From contig NZ_MPHJ01000017.1 in assembly GCF_001957125.1 (NCBI RefSeq), positions 47,651 through 111,650 on the forward strand: 64,000 nucleotides of DNA, read 5' to 3'. The stretch is from Shewanella sp. UCD-KL12 (lineage in GTDB: Bacteria > Pseudomonadota > Gammaproteobacteria > Enterobacterales > Shewanellaceae). Made by a program: the position numbers and the translations under genes. The notes under the pieces are model-generated. The model ran no database searches. It saw only the letters and a program-made list of their open reading frames with translations, and had not been told where the DNA came from. Below are positions 41,883-50,982 of the stretch, piece after piece (position 1 is the stretch's first letter; every line of letters starts with the position of its first letter).

Positions 41883-43541
41883 TTAATTATGAATTTTGCT
41901 AATTGCAGCAGCCCTCTCTGTATAATCACTGTGGCATGAACCACACGAGAATTGTGCTGTTGACCATGGCATTTGGAACTTACCATCTTCACTGAACTGC
42001 TTAGCATCGGCAGAGAGGTCAATGGTAAACAGGTGGGATTTCACATCACCAAACACCACACCATTTTTCTCTTTTGTCACTGCACTTTTAGCAAGTTTAG
42101 GCATATGACAATCGGTACATTCTGCCATAAACTCATGTACTGGAGCCTCAAACCCTTTGTCGTGACAAGTAGAACACTCCTTCACGGCGCCAGTATGTAG
42201 ACCATCGGCACTATCAACATTTTTGGTCGACTTGTGGGAGTCATGGCAGGTGGTACAACTCATATTTTTCTTAGGACCAATTTCATCACCAGCTTTATAG
42301 CTTCCGTGATCTTCAGGGACAACACCTAAGATCTCATCACCAGTTTGGTGATGCTTAGATAAACCGCCACTGGATATAATACGTCCACCCACTTTGCTAC
42401 CGGCAGGGAAAGCAAGATTATAAGCACTGACATAAGTCGGATAGTCTTTCTCACCATCACGAGTATGGCATTCAGCACAAGTCACAGCCTTACCGAACCC
42501 CATGTTATCGGCAAGAAAATCCTCAGTCACTCTCGCTGATGCAACTTTGGTGATATCACCGGCAGACATTGTCTCTACATGCTGACTACCAGCGCCATGA
42601 CACGCCTCACATTGAACACCACCAGCTACAAATGTACCGCCCATACCCGCTAAATCATCTTGGCGATCTAGATTTCGATCATCTCCCTCATCTGTCGTTG
42701 TACGTTTCCAGCCAGTAGTATGGCAATTTCCGCACTTGTACTGGTAATCAAAATCCCCCGTTTTATAGTTACCCATCACATCAGGATCGTTAAGGTGATT
42801 GTCGGGAATATTTAGCTCACCATCACTATTTCGAATGTTGTACTGCACATTAGTGCCAGTCACTATGTAGCCATCGGCATCCAACCAACGCATCTTCCAA
42901 TGGTAACCACCTACCACATAAGTTACATCATCATAGGTTGTCGGTGCCCCTAAAGTGTTATTGGTCGTACCGTCACCATCGGGTCCTGCAAACTGAAGTA
43001 GGTCAATAGATCCCGTAATCGTTTCTTCAGGTGTATATGGGAAGCTTGGCTGCTCACCATTATTAATTTTTTGGATCTTAAAGTTGTGACCTGTTTTTAG
43101 GAATGACTCTTTATTGCTGTGACAGCCAAGGCAGGTCTGAGTGCCTACATAAGCAAGCTCATTGCTAAGTACTATAACTGTGATAGTTGAGCTTGCTTCC
43201 CCGCCGTTTCCGTCTGAGATAGCGTAGTTTATTATCGAATTGCCAACCTCAGTAGGTTCAAACAGTACTTTATTGTCTTCAATAGATACTGTGCCACTTC
43301 CGCTAACAAGTGTTGCCTCAGTAATTGATAACGTATCGCCATCTGCATCAGTGTCATTGGCTAGAGCATCAATTAATATCGAGCCACCCATTTTTACTTC
43401 TGCATCAGTTGGGTTAGCAACTGGGGGCGTATTTTCTGCAGGTGGGGGAGTAACATCATTATCGTTGTCGCTACCACATGCGACAAGCATAGTGATCATA
43501 CTGGCGAGTAGTAGTTTTTTAGCTGGAATTTGTACGTTCAT
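41883..43541 (-). CDS. Octaheme c-type cytochrome lipoprotein with an N-terminal cadherin-like domain
   Basis: A 552-residue predicted lipoprotein: the lipobox LVAC puts the lipidated Cys at 22, and Gly-Ser follow, so outer membrane sorting is expected. Residues ~40-124 form a cadherin/VCBS-like domain (VANPTDAEV, ALANDTDADGDTLSI, YAISDGNGG). Then come eight CXXCH heme sites beginning at 137, 270, 311, 355, 429, 456, 475 and 533. No porin or MtrA-type partner is adjacent. A respiratory or extracellular electron role is likely but the substrate is unknown. A two-component system lies directly upstream on the same strand. Confidence 0.85.
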   Translation of the reverse strand: MNVQIPAKKLLLASMITMLVACGSDNDNDVTPPPAENTPPVANPTDAEVKMGGSILIDALANDTDADGDTLSITEATLVSGSGTVSIEDNKVLFEPTEVGNSIINYAISDGNGGEASSTITVIVLSNELAYVGTQTCLGCHSNKESFLKTGHNFKIQKINNGEQPSFPYTPEETITGSIDLLQFAGPDGDGTTNNTLGAPTTYDDVTYVVGGYHWKMRWLDADGYIVTGTNVQYNIRNSDGELNIPDNHLNDPDVMGNYKTGDFDYQYKCGNCHTTGWKRTTTDEGDDRNLDRQDDLAGMGGTFVAGGVQCEACHGAGSQHVETMSAGDITKVASARVTEDFLADNMGFGKAVTCAECHTRDGEKDYPTYVSAYNLAFPAGSKVGGRIISSGGLSKHHQTGDEILGVVPEDHGSYKAGDEIGPKKNMSCTTCHDSHKSTKNVDSADGLHTGAVKECSTCHDKGFEAPVHEFMAECTDCHMPKLAKSAVTKEKNGVVFGDVKSHLFTIDLSADAKQFSEDGKFQMPWSTAQFSCGSCHSDYTERAAAISKIHN

Positions 43542-43737
43542 TAAGTTCATCCTCATCGTGGCTATTCCAATCACCAAACTTTGCAAGGAGGCGATTGATA
43601 TGTCTCTTTGGACATGAACTTAGTATTCGCTTGTTACCTCTAAAGATATAGATAAGTAGATTTCACAGCTAGTCAAAAACTGTGAACTATTATTATCAAA
43701 ATATTATTAACCCTTTAATTTACTTAAATTTACACTA

Positions 43738-44370
43738 CTAAGACAGGTTGTGGTTTTGTAAAACAAATTGACCTGTATTTGTCAGAATGTAGATCTTGCT
43801 CTCATTCTGCATTACAAGTCCTGCTTTTTTAAGCTGTCGCAGATGGAAGTTAAACTTTGTATGGTCTTCAACACCGACAAGGCGGCAGAGGTCCATAAAC
43901 TTAAGCTTCTTATGACTGCCGAGTTGTTTAAGCGTTTCCCTTCTCAGTGAATTTGCTAAGGCGGAATAAACGCTATCAGGGTCAATATCGCCACTGGATT
44001 TCAGTAACTCCTTCTCCTGTAGGGTCCGTCTGAGGTTCACGATAAGCTCGCCACTATTAAAAGGCTTAGTGATAACGCTATCGGCGCCCTTCTTCATCGC
44101 ATCTACCGCAGTCTCCACAGTGGCATAAGCAGTCACTATGATGATAGCCAAAAATGGATTTAACTGCCTCAGGTTAGATATGGCTTCAACCCCTGTCATC
44201 CCAGGCATAACCAAATCTAACAATGCAATGTCGAAAGTCTGCTTTTCACAAGCTGAGATAGCATCCTCAGCGCTTACGACACCGATCACCTCATATCCCT
44301 CCAACTGCAGGATATCCACCATATTTTGCCGCAGATCGTTATCGTCCTCAGCAATAAGCACCTTAACCAT
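43738..44370 (-). CDS. Response regulator with an ArsR-like winged-helix output
   Basis: A 210-residue regulator. The receiver domain (1-120) has acidic residues ED at 8-10, phospho-acceptor Asp52, Thr80 and Lys102. After a linker, residues ~130-205 (SVYSALANSLRRETLKQL, LVGVEDHTKFNFHLRQLKKAGLV) form a winged helix of the ArsR/HTH-20 kind, unusual compared with OmpR, NarL or NtrC outputs. Its ATG directly follows the kinase stop, so they are cotranslated. The cytochrome gene begins about 200 bp downstream. Confidence 0.85.
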   Translation of the reverse strand: MVKVLIAEDDNDLRQNMVDILQLEGYEVIGVVSAEDAISACEKQTFDIALLDLVMPGMTGVEAISNLRQLNPFLAIIIVTAYATVETAVDAMKKGADSVITKPFNSGELIVNLRRTLQEKELLKSSGDIDPDSVYSALANSLRRETLKQLGSHKKLKFMDLCRLVGVEDHTKFNFHLRQLKKAGLVMQNESKIYILTNTGQFVLQNHNLS

Positions 44371-45765
44371 TTAACTCACCTCTTTTCTAATTATTATTGA
44401 AACGCGAGTACCACTACCTTTATTGCTATCAATCACCATCTCTCCATGGTGAGCACTCAATATTTGTTCACAAATGGCTAAACCGAGTCCAGTTCCCTTT
44501 CCAATCGGCTTTGTCGAGTAGAACAGCTCAGTAGCACGCCCTAAGGTCTGCTTATCCATCCCCTCACCGCTATCTTCCACCTGAAGGTATACCTTGTCCT
44601 CATCACTCCTGAGTGTGAGTTCGATTAGCCCCCCCTGCTCACTTGCATCCATCGCATTATTGAGTAAGTTAATTAGTAGCTCTTCGAGCTTAACTTTCTG
44701 ACCATATATCTTTAGCCCAGACTCACAGCTTATCTTTACTTGATATTGGTGAGCCTTATGACTAAGAAGCTGCATAGCACCACTCACTAGCTCCTTGCCA
44801 TCAACGAACTCAAACAGGCCTGAATCGGGTCTAGCATACGCAAGTAGCTCTTTACTAATAATGGATGCACGTCCTATGCCTAAACGCGCTCTTGATAAGT
44901 ACTCCTCCTGCTGTCCATGGGGCAAAGTTAATTGCCTCTCAAGTAGATCCAGTGCAAGTGTTGATGATGCCAAAGGGTTATTAATCTCGTGGGCAACCCC
45001 CATGGCTAAGTGACCAATCGCCTTATACTTATCCGCTTCAATAGCCCGCTTTAATTTTGCTTCAGTCGCTAACTCTTTTTCGATATCAAAAATTTTCAAT
45101 GCCCTATAGAGGGTAATTAAGATTAATCCGCCAGCTAAGGTTCTTAATACAGGCACACTATGGTGAAAATCAGTTGGTACTAGTCCTGCTAGCACACCAT
45201 AGATAAACAAGCCTAAGCCAGTCGCGATAAAGTAATGCCCATAGTTATGATTTCCTTGTTTCAACTCATAGCCGTAAAGCGCTATACCAATGCCTGCCAA
45301 AGAGGCGCTTCCAAACCCCAATAACCAACGTGTATACATAGCGGCCTCACCGAAGGTGTCTGCAGGAAGGTAATATCCACTGGAGAAAAAGAACATCCCC
45401 AAGGTGTAACTAGCGACTATCACGGCGATCGCTAATTGTCCGAATTTCGCACTGAGCCTGTCGCTAATACCAAAAAGTAGCCAAGCGAAAACTGTTAACC
45501 CAGCAAAGGAAAGTGATAACTTGATCAACCTTAGCCATTCAATAATGGTTTCATAGCCTGAGTAGATCTCATCATTAAATAAGATGACATATAGCTCTGA
45601 CCATTCATGAAATGCATGTGAAAAGCCAAAAAGCGCTAAGGCCCATAATGTTGGGGATATTGATAGCTGACTGTATTTAAAATTACGAAATACCACGACA
45701 CAGCCAATCGAGAAAAAAACGAGGCCGTAAAAGAGGTAAATATTAAATGTGATAAAAGTCGGCAT
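44371..45765 (-). CDS. Membrane sensor histidine kinase, seven-TM-like input domain
   Basis: A 464-residue kinase. The first ~220 residues hold about seven hydrophobic helices with the motif FGFSHAFHEWSEL near 46-58. A dimerisation domain follows with phospho-acceptor His259 in GVAHEINNP, then the ATPase domain: N-box INLLNNAMDA near 365, G1 DSGEGM at 398, G2 GKGTGLGLA near 422. The NtrB-like core is typical. The input domain is not a known periplasmic sensor; it may sense a membrane or small-molecule signal. It is the first gene of the three-gene run ending in the cytochrome. Confidence 0.88.
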   Translation of the reverse strand: MPTFITFNIYLFYGLVFFSIGCVVVFRNFKYSQLSISPTLWALALFGFSHAFHEWSELYVILFNDEIYSGYETIIEWLRLIKLSLSFAGLTVFAWLLFGISDRLSAKFGQLAIAVIVASYTLGMFFFSSGYYLPADTFGEAAMYTRWLLGFGSASLAGIGIALYGYELKQGNHNYGHYFIATGLGLFIYGVLAGLVPTDFHHSVPVLRTLAGGLILITLYRALKIFDIEKELATEAKLKRAIEADKYKAIGHLAMGVAHEINNPLASSTLALDLLERQLTLPHGQQEEYLSRARLGIGRASIISKELLAYARPDSGLFEFVDGKELVSGAMQLLSHKAHQYQVKISCESGLKIYGQKVKLEELLINLLNNAMDASEQGGLIELTLRSDEDKVYLQVEDSGEGMDKQTLGRATELFYSTKPIGKGTGLGLAICEQILSAHHGEMVIDSNKGSGTRVSIIIRKEVS

Positions 45766-45934
45766 GAGCGAAAACTACCACTTTTGAGTTAATCGCTTAT
45801 TGATCTAGACAACATATGAGTTACTGATGAAATGCATATGTCACAGATATAAAAATTATCATTCACTCGTTGTCGACTGATGCTGGCGTTATCCTTGCAG
45901 CTTAGCTCATCCAGGCTATTTTTTTCAGCACGTT

Positions 45935-46810
45935 CTAGCGCTTCCACAGCACATTAACTAGTGCACCTAAGATGATAATACTGCCACCTATCCAGCTCCA
46001 TATTGAGGGAAGTTCACTGAATATTAACCAACCAAGCAACATAGCAAAAATCACCTGCACATAGGCATACCCAGCTGCTTTCCCTGCAGACTCAGACTGC
46101 ATAGCTTTAGTCAGCCCCACCTGGCCTATCTGAGTAAACACGCCCACAAACACCAGTAATAATAAGCCTTCAAAATTTGGCATCACAAAGTTACTGCCCA
46201 ACAGAAAAACTGACAAAGGCAAGGCGATGAGTGGAAAGTAGAGAATAATGACCGAGGTATCTTCTTCATTACTCAGTCTACGCACAATGACATAGGCGAT
46301 AGAGCTGCCTAAGGCTCCGAGTAAAGCGATGCCGATACTTAGCCAGGGAAGTGCAGCTTGTTGATCAACGCCTAGCCCTGGCATCACCATCACTAACAGC
46401 CCTAAAATACTGAGTGCAATACAGACCTTAGTTGAGTGAAGCACCCGCTCCCCCAGAAAAATAAGTGCTAATACCGCAGTAAACATTGGATGGAGATACT
46501 GCAGCAAGGTTGCCTCAGCTAAAGGCAGAGTGATCACAGAGTAGTAAACACAAAATAGTGCTAACGTCCCAACAGCGCCTCGAGCCAAAAGTAGCTTTCT
46601 ATTTTTGCCCCACATAGAGATCCCTTTGCGCTTAACATCGACGTAGCTAAGCGCCAATGAGATCAACGCCCTTGCAGCAATAATCTCTAATACAGGAATA
46701 CCATGAGCGCTCACGAGCTTGACACAAGCAGACATTAAAGAGAAAGCCAGCGCCGACAGCAGCATAAAACGGACACTCAAAGGGACTTTAGAGAAGATAG
46801 CTGGGTTCAT
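45935..46810 (-). CDS. EamA/DMT superfamily transporter
   Basis: A 291-residue membrane protein with ten predicted helices in two EamA repeats, e.g. ARALISLALSY, ITLPLAEATLLQYLHPMFTAVLALIFLGER and the second-half AGYAYVQVIFAMLLGWLIFSELPS. DMT exporters move small metabolites such as amino acids or purines; the substrate is not readable. The ATG at 46810 starts the conserved part; an upstream ATG at 46852 has a closer GAGG and cannot be excluded. Confidence 0.8.
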   Translation of the reverse strand: MNPAIFSKVPLSVRFMLLSALAFSLMSACVKLVSAHGIPVLEIIAARALISLALSYVDVKRKGISMWGKNRKLLLARGAVGTLALFCVYYSVITLPLAEATLLQYLHPMFTAVLALIFLGERVLHSTKVCIALSILGLLVMVMPGLGVDQQAALPWLSIGIALLGALGSSIAYVIVRRLSNEEDTSVIILYFPLIALPLSVFLLGSNFVMPNFEGLLLLVFVGVFTQIGQVGLTKAMQSESAGKAAGYAYVQVIFAMLLGWLIFSELPSIWSWIGGSIIILGALVNVLWKR

Positions 46811-46908
46811 TAACAGGACTTGGCAAATAAAAGGAGGGCAATCATACCTCAAACCAGTCTGTTTAAGGTCACTATATTGAAGTTTAGCCTGATGAATATC
46901 TCACGTAA

Positions 46909-46944
46909 CAAAAAACCACTTCTGAGTTTTTCGGAAGTGGTTTT
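46909..46944 (-). terminator. murA operon terminator
   Basis: AAAACCACTTC/GAAGTGGTTTT with an 11-base loop; a T-run follows on the minus strand, 40 bp after murA. Confidence 0.8.
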
Positions 46945-46984
46945 CAGTAATGAGAGTCGAACTTGGTCGATAAGCTTGGCTTGG

Positions 46985-48244
46985 CTAGCTTACGCGAACA
47001 ACCTGACCGCCTAGTCCTTTGAACTTATCTTCGATATGTTCATAACCACGATCTAGATGGTAGATGCGATCGACAATTGTTGTACCATCGGCCACTAAGC
47101 CTGCGATAACTAAACTGGCTGAGGCTCTTAAGTCCGTCGCCATCACCTGAGCACCATTGAGTCGCTCGATACCTTGGATAATACAGGTATTGCCTTCAAG
47201 CTCCATGTTAGCGCCCATACGAATAAGCTCAGGCACATGCATAAAGCGATTTTCAAAAATCGTTTCTGTAATGGTTGAAGTGCCTTCAGCTAATACGTTT
47301 AACAAACAAAACTGCGCTTGCATATCCGTTGGAAAGCCTGGGTATGGCACAGTCTTAATGTTAACCGCCTTTGGACGTTGCCCCTGCATATCAAGCTCAA
47401 TCCAATCATTACCTGTGGTCACATTAGCGCCGGCATCTTCTAGCTTAGCAAGAACGGCCTCAAGCGTAGATGGATCGGCATCGACACAACGGATCTTACC
47501 GCGAGTGACTGCTGCAGCAACCAAAAAGCTCCCCGTTTCGATTCGATCTGGCATCACACGGTAGTTACAGCCCTTAAGTGACTCAACCCCCTGAATGCGT
47601 ATTGAATCAGTACCAGCACCCTCAATTTGGGCACCCATGGCAATCAAGCAATTAGCAAGATCGATCACCTCAGGCTCACGCGCGGCGTTCTCAATCACAG
47701 TCTCGCCATCAGCAAGCGAAGCTGCCATTAATAAGTTTTCGGTAGCACCAACACTCACCATATCCATAAAGATATGAGCGCCCTTAAGACGACCATCAAC
47801 TCTAGCCTTAATGTAACCCTCTTCAACCTCAATTTTTGCGCCCATCTGCTCTAAACCATGAAGGTGAAGGTTGACAGGACGCGCGCCAATAGCACAGCCA
47901 CCCGGCAGTGACACATCGGCAGTACCGAAACGTGCGAGTAATGGCCCTAATATTAAGATCGAGGCGCGCATAGTTTTCACTAAGTCATATGGCGCACAAA
48001 AATGATCCAGTGATGCGGTTGAAATGCGCACTTCACTGTTATCGCTACGCGTCACTTCAGCCCCAAGACAACGCAGCAGTTCGCAACTTGTATTTACATC
48101 TCTTAAGTTCGGTACATTGCTAACAACAAAATCTGTTTCAGCTAATACGCCCGCCATTAAAATTGGCAGTGCCGCATTTTTAGCACCAGAGATCACAACT
48201 TCACCGGCAAGCGCTTTGCTCGCCTGAATTTTTAATTTATCCAA
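46985..48244 (-). CDS. murA: UDP-N-acetylglucosamine 1-carboxyvinyltransferase
   Basis: First committed step of peptidoglycan synthesis; adds enolpyruvate to UDP-GlcNAc. The fosfomycin-target Cys is Cys117 in LPGGCAIGARP. A TTG at 48244 gives MDKLKIQASKALAGEVVISG and exactly 419 residues, the E. coli length, whereas the first upstream ATG lies inside ibaG. It is the last gene of the mla-ibaG-murA operon. Confidence 0.95.
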   Translation of the reverse strand: MDKLKIQASKALAGEVVISGAKNAALPILMAGVLAETDFVVSNVPNLRDVNTSCELLRCLGAEVTRSDNSEVRISTASLDHFCAPYDLVKTMRASILILGPLLARFGTADVSLPGGCAIGARPVNLHLHGLEQMGAKIEVEEGYIKARVDGRLKGAHIFMDMVSVGATENLLMAASLADGETVIENAAREPEVIDLANCLIAMGAQIEGAGTDSIRIQGVESLKGCNYRVMPDRIETGSFLVAAAVTRGKIRCVDADPSTLEAVLAKLEDAGANVTTGNDWIELDMQGQRPKAVNIKTVPYPGFPTDMQAQFCLLNVLAEGTSTITETIFENRFMHVPELIRMGANMELEGNTCIIQGIERLNGAQVMATDLRASASLVIAGLVADGTTIVDRIYHLDRGYEHIEDKFKGLGGQVVRVS

Positions 48245-48257
48245 TTTAGATCTCTGC

Positions 48258-48563
48258 TTACATGTTAAAAACTTTTTCACGCTTCCACTGTGTCGGCGTG
48301 AAGGCATTGATGGTTAGCGCATGCAACTCACCACTCGTAATACGGTCCATTAACGGGCCGTAAATGGTTTGCTGCTGCTTCACACGCCCCATGCCTTCGA
48401 AGCACTCACCGACTGCAACTATCTTATAATGTGTTCCCGCTTGGGTAACTGTCACTTCATCAAGTGACAATGCATCAAGAAGCAGCTGCTCAATCTCTTT
48501 TAACTTTGCAGCATCTTCCGCATTAGCCGCTGGGTTTACTTGTTCTGTTTCGTTGGTTTCCAT
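48258..48563 (-). CDS. ibaG: BolA-family protein IbaG
   Basis: A 101-residue BolA-like protein; such proteins pair with monothiol glutaredoxins around an iron-sulfur cluster and affect acid stress. The core is YKIVAVGECFEGMGRVKQQQ and ALTINAFTPTQW. It has a longer N-terminus than E. coli IbaG. It starts at the ATG at 48563, only 4 bp after mlaB, and ends 13 bp before murA, the canonical order. Confidence 0.9.
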   Translation of the reverse strand: METNETEQVNPAANAEDAAKLKEIEQLLLDALSLDEVTVTQAGTHYKIVAVGECFEGMGRVKQQQTIYGPLMDRITSGELHALTINAFTPTQWKREKVFNM

Positions 48564-48567
48564 GGAT

Positions 48568-48870
48568 CTATTTACCTTGTGTGGTTTCTTCACCGAAGAA
48601 GAGTTCTAAATCGTATAAAGCGATCAGCTTAGATAGCTGAGCCGAAGGCGAAGTGACGACTAATTCTCTGTTATCGCGTTTCGCTTGTGATATCAGCGCT
48701 AAAATAAAGGCAATGCCAGCACTATCACTATAAATAAGTTCAGATAAGTTAATCACGTTAACATTATCAGGAAGCAGCGTCTGTCTCTGCTCCCAAAGCC
48801 TAACAACCTCATCTTGAGAGAGGTGGCCAGTAATTCGGCACTCCATGCCATCACAGATAAAATCTATCAC
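48568..48870 (-). CDS. mlaB: Phospholipid transport STAS protein MlaB
   Basis: Cytoplasmic STAS-domain subunit of the MlaFEDB complex. The motif LSELIYSDSAGIAFILALISQAKR holds the conserved DSAG loop. The start is GTG at 48870, directly after the mlaC stop. 100 residues, as in E. coli (97). Confidence 0.88.
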   Translation of the reverse strand: MIDFICDGMECRITGHLSQDEVVRLWEQRQTLLPDNVNVINLSELIYSDSAGIAFILALISQAKRDNRELVVTSPSAQLSKLIALYDLELFFGEETTQGK

Positions 48871-49533
48871 TTAAAGCTTAGTCCCTGTAGGCTTCTGGCT
48901 AATATGGCCCTTGGTACGCTGCTCTAACTCTAAAATAACTGAATCGATCCCCTTCTGGCGGATTAAATTAGAAATCTCAGAACTTTTCGAGGCCAGTAGA
49001 CTAACGCCTTCAGCGACAAGATCAAACGCTTTCCAACTATCATCTTTCAGACGACGAACTTTGAATATTAATTTAATTGCTGGACGCCCAGCTTCAATGA
49101 TTTCAACATTGACGTTAACCATCTTCTCACCGCTAAAGTCTCTAGCAGGGGCAAATTGCACCTTTTGGTCAGTATACTCAGTAAACGCCTGGGCATAAGT
49201 AGAGATTAAGTATCCTTGAAACGCATTAACAAAGCGCTCTCTCTGCTCTTTACTCGTCGACTTAAGGTGTTTGCCCATCACTTTGTATGAAGCATACTTA
49301 TAATCGATATAAGGCATCAACTCGTCTGAGACTATCACCTTAAGGTGGTCTGGATCGGCCTTAATTATGTCAATATCATGATGAAATCTGGCAAAAGTGT
49401 TATTTGCAACAGTCTCGACCATAGCATAGGGATCCATGGTGTTCACTTCAGACGCTTCACTATGAGCGGTTGTACTGGCTAAGACCAGCATAACGTAGGC
49501 GGTAAACTGGCTAATTCGATTAAACATGCTCAT
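48871..49533 (-). CDS. mlaC: Phospholipid-binding periplasmic protein MlaC
   Basis: Ferries phospholipids between the outer membrane MlaA and the inner membrane complex. A signal peptide (ending SEAS/AHS) precedes the Tol-Tol-Ttg2D domain: NNTFARFHHDIDIIKADP, KVMGKHLKSTSKEQRERFVNAF and FQGYLISTYAQAF. 220 residues. A gap of 84 bp separates it from mlaD. Confidence 0.93.
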   Translation of the reverse strand: MSMFNRISQFTAYVMLVLASTTAHSEASEVNTMDPYAMVETVANNTFARFHHDIDIIKADPDHLKVIVSDELMPYIDYKYASYKVMGKHLKSTSKEQRERFVNAFQGYLISTYAQAFTEYTDQKVQFAPARDFSGEKMVNVNVEIIEAGRPAIKLIFKVRRLKDDSWKAFDLVAEGVSLLASKSSEISNLIRQKGIDSVILELEQRTKGHISQKPTGTKL

Positions 49534-49617
49534 CTATAATCCTTGAGGCATCAAATATATCTATAACTGTAACTGTGACAAACTTCTCTACTGCTGGTAA
49601 GCAAAATTAAACAAAGC

Positions 49618-50082
49618 TTAATCCTTCACACTATAAAGAAACTGACCAATTAACTCTTCGAGCACCAGTGCTGAATGGGTGTCATCAATTCTGTCACCAT
49701 CGACTAGCATGGCAATATCATCATCCATAAACCCTGGTGTAAGCCCTAAAAATTGCTCACCTAATAAACCAGAGGTCAAGATAGACAAACTACTGGTCTC
49801 AGGGAACTGGTTAAACTGCTTCTCCATCGACAGTTCAACAAGGGGGACTAGCTCTACTGGGTCGAGTGTGATTGCACTAACACGGCCCACTACAACACCT
49901 CCAACCTTCACTGGAGAGCGAACCTTCAGACCCCCTATATTGCTAAATTTAGCATACAAGGTGTAGCTACTTGCGCCTGATTTAACTTCAACGTTTGCCA
50001 CATTAAAGACCAGCACTAAAAATGCAGCGAGTCCTGACAAGATAAAAAAACCGACCAATACTTCTATTTTACGTGTCAACAT
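49618..50082 (-). CDS. mlaD: Phospholipid transport MCE protein MlaD
   Basis: Membrane-anchored MCE-domain protein, hexameric in relatives, that binds lipid for MlaFE. The membrane helix is KIEVLVGFFILSGLAAFLVLVFNVA, then the MCE domain with LYAKFSNIGGLKVRSPVKVGGVVVGRV. The ATG at 50082 gives 154 residues, close to E. coli MlaD (183) but with a shorter C-terminal tail. Confidence 0.92.
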   Translation of the reverse strand: MLTRKIEVLVGFFILSGLAAFLVLVFNVANVEVKSGASSYTLYAKFSNIGGLKVRSPVKVGGVVVGRVSAITLDPVELVPLVELSMEKQFNQFPETSSLSILTSGLLGEQFLGLTPGFMDDDIAMLVDGDRIDDTHSALVLEELIGQFLYSVKD

Positions 50083-50135
50083 ACTCAGATTTCCATTCAA
50101 CTTAGTAAGCAGCAATGAAGCTTGCCCAACATTTT

Positions 50136-50918
50136 TTAGCTACCAAACATCAGCGCTGTAAGTAAAAAGTCTAACGCCAACACAGCAAGGCTCGACTGAA
50201 CGACTGTCTGTGTCGTTGCCTTACTGATCCCTTCTGGGTTCGGAATAACTTGGTAACCTCGGTACAAAGCAATCCAGGTCACCACAACGGCAAAGACAAC
50301 ACTCTTAATTAAACAGTTTACTATGTCCTGACGCCACTCAACCGATGCCTGTAAGATCGACCAAAAACTGCCGCTATCTATCCCTTTCCACTCAACACCT
50401 ACCAAGTGACCACCATAAATACCGATAGCAGTAAACATCAAGGCAAGGAGCGGTAAGCTCACCACTCCCGCCCAAAAGCGAGGGGCGATTATCTGTCTAA
50501 GAGGGTCGATTGCCATCATCTCAAGGCTAGAAAGTTGTTCAGTACTTTTCATCAGGCCTATTTCAGCAGTCAAAGCTGAACCCGCTCGACCAGCGAACAG
50601 CAGCGCAGTCACTACAGGCCCAAGCTCTCTCAATAAACTGAGAGCAACCATAGGGCCTAAGCTCTCTTCAGTACCGAAGCCCACAAGAATATTGTACCCT
50701 TGCAACGCTAATACCATGCCAATAAACAGGCCCGATACCATAATGAGCAGCATTGACTGCACACCTATGACATAGAGTTGCTTAACAAACAGCGGAAAAC
50801 CTTTCTTTTGAGGTTTTTGTACGATAGCCCCCCAAAGCATTAAGCCTGCTCGACCTAACCCTATGATCAGCTCAATACCACTACGCCCTAGCGCTGCAAC
50901 TGAGTTCAAAATGCTCAT
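50136..50918 (-). CDS. mlaE: Phospholipid ABC transporter permease MlaE
   Basis: Permease of the Mla system. 260 residues as in E. coli; conserved VRELG-like segment LLRELGPVVTALLFAGRAGSALTAE and FWAGVVSLPLLAL. The ATG at 50918 is preceded by GGGGTGA. It follows mlaF by 64 bp. Confidence 0.94.
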   Translation of the reverse strand: MSILNSVAALGRSGIELIIGLGRAGLMLWGAIVQKPQKKGFPLFVKQLYVIGVQSMLLIMVSGLFIGMVLALQGYNILVGFGTEESLGPMVALSLLRELGPVVTALLFAGRAGSALTAEIGLMKSTEQLSSLEMMAIDPLRQIIAPRFWAGVVSLPLLALMFTAIGIYGGHLVGVEWKGIDSGSFWSILQASVEWRQDIVNCLIKSVVFAVVVTWIALYRGYQVIPNPEGISKATTQTVVQSSLAVLALDFLLTALMFGS

Positions 50919-50982
50919 ACTGTCACCCCAAAGCAACTGCAGCAACTGGAAAACTGTGAGGATATATTTTCAAAATTAATCA

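Noticed and set aside
47157..47564. 135-codon frame antisense to murA
   Set aside because: Overlaps a fully conserved gene and has no ribosome site or recognisable family.
46985..48307. murA starting at the ATG at 48307
   Set aside because: It would overlap ibaG by 50 bases and add residues absent from MurA; TTG at 48244 gives the normal 419 residues.
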